Below, one piece after another: positions 41,672-50,133 of a DNA stretch of 64,000 bases; the stretch's first letter is position 1; each line of letters opens with the position of its first letter. The DNA lies in assembly GCA_964035575.1 (NCBI GenBank), contig OZ037896.1:806001-870000 (forward strand), written 5' to 3'. Under the pieces are notes generated by a model. That model had not been told where the DNA came from and ran no database searches. It saw only the letters and a program-made list of their open reading frames with translations. Origin of the DNA: Rhynchopus sp. YZ270_cl-10 (taxonomy: Eukaryota > Euglenozoa > Diplonemea > Diplonemida > Diplonemidae). The translations under genes and the position numbers were made by a program.

Positions 41672-44560
41672 TCACAACGCCGTCGACGGCGGGAGCGTCG
41701 CCGCGCCCAACAACGGCGTTTCATGGTCACTTAAAAGCGCCGACACGAAGGAGCTGCTGTAGTACGATCCCATCGATGTATTCCTCGGTGTTGGATGCGC
41801 AGAGGCACTGCCTGAGGGGTGCCCTGTTAGTATCGACCCTTTTAAAGACGCCAACACCGGCACAGCACGCGCCTGCACGATACATCCCCTACACATATCG
41901 TCACCACTGTCATCACTGCTCTCCCCTTGGCTAGCCACCTCTGCAGCATCGTTTTGCGCTACCTCCAATGTTCTTGCCGGTGGCAGTGTATTGAAGGTGG
42001 CAGCACGGCGCACAGGGTGTGTCTGCACTTCCACCTCCTCCTCCTCCACGTCCTCCATCTCCGCCTCAGACCCTGTCGCAATGCTGACCACCTCTTCATA
42101 AGGTGCTGGAGTGTAGTGAGTCTTTTTGAGAGCAGATGTGGTCGGTTTTGTTGCATGCTGTAGAGAAGCCTCGATGGCCGCATTTCTCTGCGATCTCCGG
42201 TAAAAACAGAGAAACACATCAAGACCTGATTTTATTGTTGTCAAAACGCAGACCGCAATGAGCAACGCTTGGGCAAGATCGGAGGTCCCCCCTTCCGCCA
42301 TTCTTTTGGTAAGAACACAGGATGCGGCAAGAAGCAATACCGCAACGCTTCCTTGCACAATATTGTCTACCTTCGAAAGGAACGGCCGCCACAACAACGA
42401 TGCCACTGTATAAAGAAACAGCACCACCGCAACCAGCACGTTTCTCGCAACACACCGAGGCGGGTCCTCCCACGTTGCCAGCACCCCCAAGATAAACACT
42501 ACAGCAACCTCTGCGAAGATCATCCCACGCCATACTTCTGTGTACCCTAGAAATGCTGCCCCATGCCGTCTTACGAAGGTATAGTCTGGGTGCCGTGCTG
42601 TCCACGTATAATCCCCCAAAAGATACTTCTGTGTAAACGAACCTTCTCCTCCTGCATCTGTAGTATGCGCAGAAAACCTATGAAACGTAAAACAATAGAG
42701 TGCCGTCGGAATGCCAATACAAACAATCAACCCCGAAACCCCTATCACAATGCCAAACGGAGTGTCGCCATAACGAAGCAACATGACACTAGGTATAAAC
42801 ATGCCTGGTAGCAGGAAGAGGGTAGGGATTAGCATGACAACGAAGAAGTGCAAACAGCCGTGCACCACTGTGCAGATGAAGCTCGCAATGCACAACACCA
42901 CCAGGAGAATCCAGTTGCCTATCACAGCGCCAATGAGGTATTTTGCGTCGCTACTTCCTAAGGAAATCCCTAAGGGGCTGATATCCCATTGCAGTTCACG
43001 GAGAGGAACGTCTTCACAACGAAGCTGGCGGATCACAATGACCTTCGCAATAGTACTCACTGCAGCAGGCCCGCCTACACCACCTACGACCGCAGCCATA
43101 CCAGCCACCCCAAACACGATGTCCTCCCCAGATACCGAATACCCCATCCTCCCCTCCGTAGTACCTGCAGCCCCCAACGGCCCGGTTGTCACACCCCCCT
43201 CCTCCTTGCCGTTCCCGGAGGACATATCCTCCACCTCCACCTCCTGGCCTGGAGGAAACGTGATGACCTGGCTTCCGTTTCCATCGGGGCTAAACGTTGG
43301 TACCCCACCAGGGGTAGCGCTGTCGCTGTCGCTGGCAGGGCTGGGCTCTGCAGAAACGTTCTGAGGTGGTGTCGGTGTTGTGTGGATGGTGGGGACCTCT
43401 GAATCGAGCTGCAATATCGACGGTGCAGCTGTGGTGGGAGTGTCGGTGGAGGGTGGGTCCGTAGCTGGTGGGTCGGTTGTAGGGGGTTCAGTAAGGGGTG
43501 CTGGGGTGACCGGAGGCGAAGGTGTGTCAGGCGCCGGAGTGTTCGGAATTGCTGTGGTTGCGAGAAGCGTTTCGTCAAAGCAGTGCACCTCCACAGCGTG
43601 GGTCCTCACAAAGACCGCCCAGACCCCGGGCACTATGTACATCGATGTGACGTTGCCTCCGGCACTACCCACCGCCCCCCAGGAGGCTCCAGAGAACTGA
43701 GCCACCATTTTGCTCGGATTCACCTCGTACACGAACGTCTTCGCAGCATCAGTGTCCAAAAGGTAGACCAAAGGTGACAACAGAAATGATACTGTACCAG
43801 GACCTACCTCGGTAAGCACGTTGTCGGAGGGGAGGTCCACCAACTGAACACAACGGCAGGTCTGGTTAGCGAGAACAATCAGTCCGTCGTCCTGGGTCAT
43901 AACCCGGTCCGCTCCGGTGGCGGTAATCTGCATGCCTCTGTCGCGTTCAAAGTATCCGTAGTTGTTGACGAAGTACCCAAAGGTGTATACACCCGTATCT
44001 GTCGTGACAACCAGCTTTTGCGCGTTGTCCATGAAAGAAATGCTACGGCAGTTCCCTTCAAGGGGTTTCGGGTATACTTTTAGGTCCCGAATGTCAGCAA
44101 CCCAGAGAATAGGTGTATCGCAACAGATGTACATCAGGTTTGCGTTGTGTGGTCCTTCGACAACGGAGGAGCATTTTGCAGCATTTGAGGTGGGGAGGGT
44201 CCCAAAGCGGTTCGTAAACTGTGTCGGCCCCTGCCCGACAAGGAGCTTTCCAAACATAATCCCGGTGTGTGTCGTCACTACGGCCATCATCCGCCCCGGC
44301 GACGCCTTCTCTGTTGCTAGCACCCAGGTCTCCGCCTCTGGTACCTCCAATGTCGCCATCAGCACCATTCTCTTCAGGAGCGGGTCCAAATGGTAGTGCG
44401 CCAACAGCCCTTTGCTCCCCACCTGAAGGTACTCCCCTACACCAGACACAGCGCTTACCCCTTCAGGTACAGCGAGGGTGTCAAAATGCTCTGGAGTCGG
44501 GATGTATGCTGTCACAGCTGTACAGAATAAAATAACCGTGAACATCGAAATGGGGTGCAT
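41672..44560 (-). CDS. Surface-type membrane protein with large ectodomain and multi-TM C-terminal half
   Basis: Starts at the ATG at 44560 (MHPISMFTVILFCTAVTAYI), which gives a signal peptide of about 18 residues; the open frame upstream of it is only a type A hairpin. The protein has 962 residues. Residues 20-360 form a beta-rich ectodomain with propeller-like repeats and paired cysteines. About 365-430 is a Thr/Pro/Ser mucin-like stalk (PPTTDPPATDPPSTDTP). Residues 510-830 carry about nine hydrophobic helices (for example ILLVVLCIASFICTVVHGCL). The tail of about 130 residues is cytosolic with an acidic run (EDVEEEEVEV). The shape resembles TRP-like or GPCR-like sensors with an extracellular head; no transporter or channel signature was recognised. 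Likely at the plasma membrane. Confidence 0.8.
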   Translation of the reverse strand: MHPISMFTVILFCTAVTAYIPTPEHFDTLAVPEGVSAVSGVGEYLQVGSKGLLAHYHLDPLLKRMVLMATLEVPEAETWVLATEKASPGRMMAVVTTHTGIMFGKLLVGQGPTQFTNRFGTLPTSNAAKCSSVVEGPHNANLMYICCDTPILWVADIRDLKVYPKPLEGNCRSISFMDNAQKLVVTTDTGVYTFGYFVNNYGYFERDRGMQITATGADRVMTQDDGLIVLANQTCRCVQLVDLPSDNVLTEVGPGTVSFLLSPLVYLLDTDAAKTFVYEVNPSKMVAQFSGASWGAVGSAGGNVTSMYIVPGVWAVFVRTHAVEVHCFDETLLATTAIPNTPAPDTPSPPVTPAPLTEPPTTDPPATDPPSTDTPTTAAPSILQLDSEVPTIHTTPTPPQNVSAEPSPASDSDSATPGGVPTFSPDGNGSQVITFPPGQEVEVEDMSSGNGKEEGGVTTGPLGAAGTTEGRMGYSVSGEDIVFGVAGMAAVVGGVGGPAAVSTIAKVIVIRQLRCEDVPLRELQWDISPLGISLGSSDAKYLIGAVIGNWILLVVLCIASFICTVVHGCLHFFVVMLIPTLFLLPGMFIPSVMLLRYGDTPFGIVIGVSGLIVCIGIPTALYCFTFHRFSAHTTDAGGEGSFTQKYLLGDYTWTARHPDYTFVRRHGAAFLGYTEVWRGMIFAEVAVVFILGVLATWEDPPRCVARNVLVAVVLFLYTVASLLWRPFLSKVDNIVQGSVAVLLLAASCVLTKRMAEGGTSDLAQALLIAVCVLTTIKSGLDVFLCFYRRSQRNAAIEASLQHATKPTTSALKKTHYTPAPYEEVVSIATGSEAEMEDVEEEEVEVQTHPVRRAATFNTLPPARTLEVAQNDAAEVASQGESSDDSGDDMCRGCIVQARAVPVLASLKGSILTGHPSGSASAHPTPRNTSMGSYYSSSFVSALLSDHETPLLGAATLPPSTAL

Positions 44561-44765
44561 GATGGAAAGGGGTGTGGGGTGTGTGTGGGGGAGGGGATGA
44601 AGGGGGGCTTGTAAGATGCGTCTAAGCCTCTGCTTAGTCACCTTAGGATAATGCCATTCCCTGAGTGTTTTGTGGGGGTTGATGGGAGGTGATGGGGGGT
44701 GTAGGGGATGGAGGGGAGGGGGAAAAATCGGTTGCTTCTTTTTTTTGTGTTCTGATGCATAACAA

Positions 44766-46037
44766 TCAGGGGTTACCTGCGGAAGCAGAGGCCCTCTCTC
44801 TTGCCATGATCACCTCCATTGCGGTGTCTACAATGCGGCCAGTCTGCCGCCCCGAGCGCCAGATGCCGTGCAACTTGGGGGAGAACTCCGAAAGGCGGAG
44901 ACGTGCTGCGATGCAGAGCGCGGTGCCTGTGGCTGAGGAGCCGCTCTCTATGCCTTCTAGACCACGTGGAGCGTCGGCACAGCACGTAGCCACCTCTGAG
45001 TAGGAGCGCCTCTCGTCGACACGCAGCTCCCGCACCCATCCTGCCAGCCCTTCTCCCATACGCGCCGCAAATTTGTTTCCCAGCACCTTGACCGCAGTGT
45101 CGACCTCCTGCACGCCAGCCGCCACTGTGTCTTCGAAGGAGGTACACACTTTCGTGCATGGTTTCAATGGAGGAACCGCGGCACGTAAGTCCAACACCGT
45201 TTGCGTCATTTGCGCGCACAACTCAATAATATGAGAGACCTCAGAGTGAACAGAATTGTTGCGAAACAGAAGCCGCGGGAGGCTTGAGATCGCCGCTTCT
45301 TGGCAGGTATTGAGGAGGGAGGTAAGCTGGCATTGCGCTTGCGCGAGGTGCGACACGAAGAGGGAGTGGGTTTGGAAGTACGTGTCCACGTAGACCGCGT
45401 CGCGGAGCACCTGGTGGACGCTGCCGACTAAATCAACTGCCTTCACCAGGAAGTCTTCCCTCTGCTGCCCTGCAGCCTCCTGTGCGATGAGCGTTTCCAG
45501 ATTGTCCTTTACTATCCAGAGCATGGAATTCGAGTCGACAATGTAGTCCATCGCTGCATGCACTCTACTGTCCTGCTGCGCCAACTGCTCAACCGTCAAC
45601 TGCTGCGCAATTTCCGGGAGCACGCGAACGTATTCAACAAAAGAAGGAAAGTCATGCCCCACCTCCGGCAGCTTCGAACTCGCCCCAATCCGCGACAGGC
45701 TTTCGCTGCACTCCGCCAGCAACGTATCGAGCCGCTCGCCTGAGAGCACCTCTGCGTTGTGCGCAACGATGTAGCGTGATATGCTGGCAGCAGGGCCTCC
45801 CACGCGCAGGGGGTTTGCGACCCCCGGGGTGTTTGGGCGTGAAGAGGTCTTGCCTGGTGGGGGTGCAACATCAAAGACAGCTCGTTGAATGAACCCACGG
45901 TACTGCTCCATGGCAGCTTCATCCTCTTCGAAAGCAGGAAGCGATTTTGCATGAAAAGAAGACGGAGACGTCAGGGACACAGGGGACAGAGGGGACAGAG
46001 GGGACCTAGGACGGAGGCCTGGGGAGACTGGGTCCAT
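44766..46037 (-). CDS. Unknown alpha-helical protein
   Basis: The chosen start is the ATG at 46037 (MDPVSPGLRPRSPLSPLSP), giving 423 residues. An upstream extension would run into a TG microsatellite in the leader. The first 100 residues are Pro/Ser-rich and probably disordered. The rest is helical with no TM segment and no domain I recognise (VEQLAQQDSRVHAAMDYIV; FEDTVAAGVQEVDTAVKVLG). It ends ...RERASASAGNP. It lies 120 bp upstream, in plus-strand terms, of the membrane-protein gene; the order on the transcript is this gene first. Confidence 0.65.
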   Translation of the reverse strand: MDPVSPGLRPRSPLSPLSPVSLTSPSSFHAKSLPAFEEDEAAMEQYRGFIQRAVFDVAPPPGKTSSRPNTPGVANPLRVGGPAASISRYIVAHNAEVLSGERLDTLLAECSESLSRIGASSKLPEVGHDFPSFVEYVRVLPEIAQQLTVEQLAQQDSRVHAAMDYIVDSNSMLWIVKDNLETLIAQEAAGQQREDFLVKAVDLVGSVHQVLRDAVYVDTYFQTHSLFVSHLAQAQCQLTSLLNTCQEAAISSLPRLLFRNNSVHSEVSHIIELCAQMTQTVLDLRAAVPPLKPCTKVCTSFEDTVAAGVQEVDTAVKVLGNKFAARMGEGLAGWVRELRVDERRSYSEVATCCADAPRGLEGIESGSSATGTALCIAARLRLSEFSPKLHGIWRSGRQTGRIVDTAMEVIMARERASASAGNP

Positions 46038-46692
46038 TTGTTTTGTTCTGTTTTTTTTGCTAAAATCTGAGGACGGTCCGGTCCGGTCCTCTGCTAGTGG
46101 GTGTGTCTGCAGCGCAGCCGTCCCTATCTTCGTGGACGCTACAGTGTTTCTTTTGGTGTGTGTGTGTGTGTTGCAGATAATCACATTAGATTTTTTTAGT
46201 GTATAGCCTGATATTGTAATGAGAGTGTGGGTGAAATATATTGACGCATAAAAAATGCTGAGAAAAATTGGGATAAGGTGTGCGACAAACAGGACTGCTC
46301 ATATGTAATGGTAAATATGTTGGGAACTGTGCTGTTCTCCAGCCCGCGTGCCGATGCGCATCTCGACAGACGCAGGCAAGACAGCAAGCGCCGTGCACGC
46401 AACCTCCTTTGCCGCTGCAACGTCCACATCGCACGGCACCTCCACTGTCGCAGACACGCCTGACTCTTCCAGCACAAAGGTCACATCCATCATTTTGTTT
46501 CCTTCGTGAGGCTAAACGGGGAGTGTGATGAGGTGGGTGGGGTTCTGTTTCGTGTGTTTTGTGGCTTTTTTTTTGTTACACAAAAGAAGAAACCACAAAA
46601 CAAAATCAGTCTGGAAGTTGAACCACAAATACAACAAAACATTTGCAGGTGTGCTCAAACGGCTACAACTGTTTCTAAAGTCAGAAACAACC
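46038..46692. other. Spacer holding a broken gene copy
   Basis: Contains a short TG microsatellite (46159-46173), the N-terminal scrap of a WD40-family gene (46299-46493), and the start of the tandemly duplicated 3' flank (46566 onwards). Confidence 0.6.
46299..46493 (-). pseudogene. Truncated first copy of the ubiquitin-like/WD40 gene
   Basis: The first 49 residues (MMDVTFVLEESGVSATVEVP onwards to MRIGTR) match the two intact copies at 46693-47829 and 48491-49657 almost perfectly, including the DNA 5' of the ATG. After that the sequence leaves the gene and runs into AACATATTTACC, a piece of the foldback MITE family seen at 35787. Only the 5' end of the gene is present. Confidence 0.85.
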
Positions 46693-47829
46693 TCACTCAC
46701 TGTGGGGGTGCAGATGTGTTGTCATAATAGTATCTCTCTTGAGACGCGACGACACAACCACACGCGAACACGGCGAGATCGCAAACACCTCCCAGTCATC
46801 TATAGGGATCGCACGCACACAGGACATGCTTGCCACATCATACTGGTGCAGCGTAGAGGGAAAGTATGCCCTGCCGGTATCTGTGAACCGAGAACCAGAG
46901 AGAACATTGGCAACAAAGTACTTCCCACAAGGCGTGAACCGTATGTCCTGGACCCCATCCCAATCAACATCAACGCTGCCAAGACCCACACCACTCCAAT
47001 CAAAGAGGTGCACTCTTCCATTTTCGTCTCCCACAGCAAAAGCAGAGGCAGACTGCGAAACAGCCACACACCCCGCTACCGTCACACATGCCACATCGAC
47101 ACCTGTGTTGACATCCCACACACGTGTGGTATTCTCCGCTGTGGAAGAGGTGATCACCCACCCACCACAGTGCGACACCGCCACTTTCTCGCATCCCTTG
47201 TGCGAGAGAGAGCGGAGCAACGTCAGGTCTTCGTCATACACAGAGACGCCGTCTTTGCCTTGGGAGATAACAACACTGCCACACGCGAACACCGACTTCG
47301 AGGCTCCTTCGACTTTGCGGAGCACCTCCCCACCCGGAAGCGCAACCTCACAAAAGTGATTCCCATACGTCAGGTAACAGCGCGTCTTGCACCGTGAGAT
47401 GGCAGGCGGTTCATTAGGAATGTCCACTTTGGACAAGAACAAAGGTTTGAACGTTTCTGTGTCGAAGCCTCCAATATATGAGACTCCATCCTCATAGCAC
47501 AAATAGATGCAGAGTGTTCCACAGCGCGACAGCGACAAACCGGTCACTAAAAATTCGTCCGCTTCCGTCTCCACCTTGTATTCATCAGGACACCGAATAT
47601 CAGCACAGGGAAAGGCAAGCACAACCTGCACACCTGATTCGAACGCAGTGTCCTGCAGACGGCACGTCTCCTCCAGCACCTGCGTGCCGATGCGCATCTC
47701 GACAGACGCGGGTGAGACAGCAAGCGCCGTGCACGCAACCTCCTTTGCCGCTGCAACGTCCACATCGCACGGCACCTCCACTGTCGCAGACACGCCTGAC
47801 TCTTCCAGCACAAAGGTCACATCCATCAT
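46693..47829 (-). CDS. Ubiquitin-like N-terminus plus WD40 propeller, tandem copy 1
   Basis: A 378-residue protein. Residues 1-72 (MMDVTFVLEESGVSATVEVP ... RLQDTAFESGVQVVLAF) have the beta-grasp layout of ubiquitin-like domains: two strands, a helix with AAAKEVACTAL, then MRIG and QDT strands. Residues 85-350 carry WD40-like repeats (LSLSRCGTLCIYLCYE; VAVSHCGGWVITSSTAENTT followed by RVWD). The Ser/Pro-x-CG motif repeated at strand starts is unusual and shared with the paralogue at 60879-61955. The propeller may present the ubiquitin-like domain to a partner; no enzyme signature is seen. The 5' flank is duplicated with the gene. Confidence 0.8.
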   Translation of the reverse strand: MMDVTFVLEESGVSATVEVPCDVDVAAAKEVACTALAVSPASVEMRIGTQVLEETCRLQDTAFESGVQVVLAFPCADIRCPDEYKVETEADEFLVTGLSLSRCGTLCIYLCYEDGVSYIGGFDTETFKPLFLSKVDIPNEPPAISRCKTRCYLTYGNHFCEVALPGGEVLRKVEGASKSVFACGSVVISQGKDGVSVYDEDLTLLRSLSHKGCEKVAVSHCGGWVITSSTAENTTRVWDVNTGVDVACVTVAGCVAVSQSASAFAVGDENGRVHLFDWSGVGLGSVDVDWDGVQDIRFTPCGKYFVANVLSGSRFTDTGRAYFPSTLHQYDVASMSCVRAIPIDDWEVFAISPCSRVVVSSRLKRDTIMTTHLHPHSE

Positions 47830-48490
47830 TTTGTTTCCTTCGTGAGGCTAAACGGGGGGTGTGATGAGTAATGAGGGTGGGGTTCTGTTTCGCTGTTGAC
47901 TTTTCCCTATTGAAGGTGAAGGATAAATTCTCTAAAGTCAACTCACGGAAACAGCCATCGCAGGTCGTTGCATTGGGTATTCAGGATGTAAAGAAAATGG
48001 TGTTTTTGGAGGGGTGTGGGGTGAACTGTGTTGCCCTCCAGCACTTGCGTGCCGATGCGCATCTTGACAGACGCAGGCGAGTCAGCAGGTGCTTGAACCC
48101 TTTTAAGTCCTGGGTTCGTTAAATTGCATCCGGCCAGCTTGCTGGGGAATGTAGAGGAGGTGGGGTGCTCCACACCTCATCATCTTCGTGTCGTCAGAGA
48201 CCATCGACCATCCGTCGTGTGGTGAGTGCACAATGGGGATGAAAACGAAAAGTATCGGACATTTGAATCATTCCCCGCAAAGTCTTTGCCCCTCTCTTGA
48301 ATAACGTTCTTCATAATGTCGCCTGTTAGTGGCCTCCACACCACATGGGTTGTTGTCAGCAGCTTTTTTTTTGTTACACAAAAGAAGAAACCACAAAACA
48401 AAATCAGTCTGGAAGTTGAACCACAAATACAACAAAACATTTGCAGGTTTGCTCAACCGGCTACAACTGTTTCTAAAGTCAGAAACAACC

Positions 48491-49657
48491 TCACTCACTG
48501 TGGGGGTGCAGATGTGTTGTCATAATAGTATCTCTCTCGATGCACGACGACACAACCACACGCGAACACGGCGAGACCGCAACTAACACCTCCCCGTCAT
48601 CTATAGGGATCGCACGCACACAGGACATGTTTGCCACAGCATACTGGTGCAGCGTAGAGGGAAAGTATTTCCTGGACCACACGCCGTTAGCTGTGAACTG
48701 TGGATCTAAAGAGACAACATTGGCAACAAAGTACTTCCCACAAGGCGTGAACCGTATGTCCTGGACCCCATCATTATCAACATCAACGCTGCCAAGACCC
48801 ACACCACTCCAATCAAAGAGGTGCACTCTTCCGTTTTCGTCTCCCACAGCAAAAGCAGAGGCAGACTGCGAAACAGCCACACACCCCGCTACCGGCACCA
48901 ATGCCACATTGACACCTGTGTTGACATCCCACACACGTGTGGTATTCTCCGCTGTGGAAGAGGTGATCACCCACCCACCACAGTGCGACACCGCCACTTT
49001 CTCGCATCCCTTGTGCGAGAGAGAGCGGAGCAACGTCAGGTCTTCGTCATACACAGAGACGCCGTCTTTGCCTTGGGAGACAACAACACTGCCACACGCG
49101 AACACCGACTTCGAGGCTCCTTCGACTTTGCGGAGCACCTCCCCACCCGGAAGCGCAACCTCACGAAAAAGATCCCAGTACGGCAGGTAGCAGCGCGTCT
49201 TGCACCGTGAGATGGCAGGCGGTCCATTAGGAATGTCGTTGGACAAGAAGTCCGCTTTAGACCAGAACAAAGGTTTGAACGTTTCTGTGTCGAAGCCTCC
49301 AATATATGAGAAGCTATCCTCAAGGCACAAATAGATGCAGAGTGTTCCACAGCGCGACAGCGACAAACTGGTCAATAACAAACTGCCCTCTCCCGTCTCC
49401 ACCTTGTATTCATCAGGACACCGAATATCAGCACAGCGAGGGGAAAGCACAACCTGCACACCTGATTCGAACGCAGTGTCCTGCAGACGGCACGTCTCCT
49501 CCAGCACCTGCGTGCCGATGCGCATCTCGACAGACGCGGGTGAGACAGCAAGCGCCGTGCACGCAACCTCCTTTGCCGCTGCAACGTCCACATCGCACGG
49601 CACCTCCACTGTCGCAGACACGCCTGACTCTTCCAGCACAAAGGTCACATCCATCAT
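48491..49657 (-). CDS. Ubiquitin-like N-terminus plus WD40 propeller, tandem copy 2
   Basis: A 388-residue near-copy of 46693-47829. The first 60 residues are identical. Small in-frame insertions and substitutions occur in the loops (for example SKADFLSNDIPNGPP against SKVDIPNEPP, and VVSLDPQFTANGVWSRK against VLSGSRFTDTGRA), so both copies keep an open frame and are likely used. The third truncated copy and the diverged copy at 60879-61955 complete the local family. Confidence 0.8.
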   Translation of the reverse strand: MMDVTFVLEESGVSATVEVPCDVDVAAAKEVACTALAVSPASVEMRIGTQVLEETCRLQDTAFESGVQVVLSPRCADIRCPDEYKVETGEGSLLLTSLSLSRCGTLCIYLCLEDSFSYIGGFDTETFKPLFWSKADFLSNDIPNGPPAISRCKTRCYLPYWDLFREVALPGGEVLRKVEGASKSVFACGSVVVSQGKDGVSVYDEDLTLLRSLSHKGCEKVAVSHCGGWVITSSTAENTTRVWDVNTGVNVALVPVAGCVAVSQSASAFAVGDENGRVHLFDWSGVGLGSVDVDNDGVQDIRFTPCGKYFVANVVSLDPQFTANGVWSRKYFPSTLHQYAVANMSCVRAIPIDDGEVLVAVSPCSRVVVSSCIERDTIMTTHLHPHSE

Positions 49658-49857
49658 TTTGTTTCCTTCGTGAGGCTAAACGGGGAGTGTGATGAGTAAT
49701 GAGGGTGGGGTTCTGTTTCGCTGTTGACTTTTCCCTATTGAAGGTGAAGGATAAATTCTCTAAAGTCAACTCACGGAAACAGCCATCGCAGGTCGTTGCA
49801 TTGGGTATTCAGGATATAAAGAAAAAATGATGTTTTTGGAGGGGGGTATGGGGTGAG

Positions 49858-50133
49858 GATTTTCCCTTCTTCTTTCTCCACTTATCCCACAATTGATCTT
49901 GTCAAATTGATGTTCTTTTCTTTTTCTTTTTCTTTTTTTTCTTTTTTTTTGAAAACTTGGTTGTATTAGTGTACACCCGAGGATGAGCTGCCTGCTATGT
50001 TTTTTGGTTCGATACCAGCACGTGCAAAAAAAGAAAAAAAAAACCCCCTCCGCACCGGATCGTGGCTTGATGACATGACTGAGAAGGAGAGACGTTGCCG
50101 ATGTAAAGTAAACGTCACATTGCTACCAAGCTA
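49858..50133. repeat. Family G repeat in the spacer before the helicase 3' end
   Basis: Bases 49949-50000 read GAAAACTTGGTTGTATTAGTG, then TACACCCGAGGATGAGCT, a copy of repeat family G. Other copies are at 4123-4175 and 24660-24715 in this orientation, and 9135-9200 and 13645-13710 inverted. Unlike the hairpin families, this one occurs in both orientations. Confidence 0.65.

Larger units (their letters stand above)
46566..49857. repeat. Tandem duplication, two units of about 1.45 kb
   Basis: Unit 1 spans about 46566-48018 and unit 2 about 48364-49857. Both include the 3' flank (beginning GTTACACAAAAGAAGAAACC), the whole gene, and about 170 bp 5' of the ATG (ending near TATTCAGGATRTAAAGAAAA). 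Between the units lies 48020-48363, which holds a 60 bp scrap of the N-terminal coding region (48032-48095) and unrelated sequence. With the 46299 scrap, at least four pieces of the gene are in line, so the locus has duplicated and lost copies repeatedly. Confidence 0.85.

Noticed and set aside
44561-44641. Upstream extension of the membrane-protein gene
   Set aside because: It begins at a non-ATG codon inside a type A hairpin and would bury the signal peptide; the ATG at 44560 is preferred.
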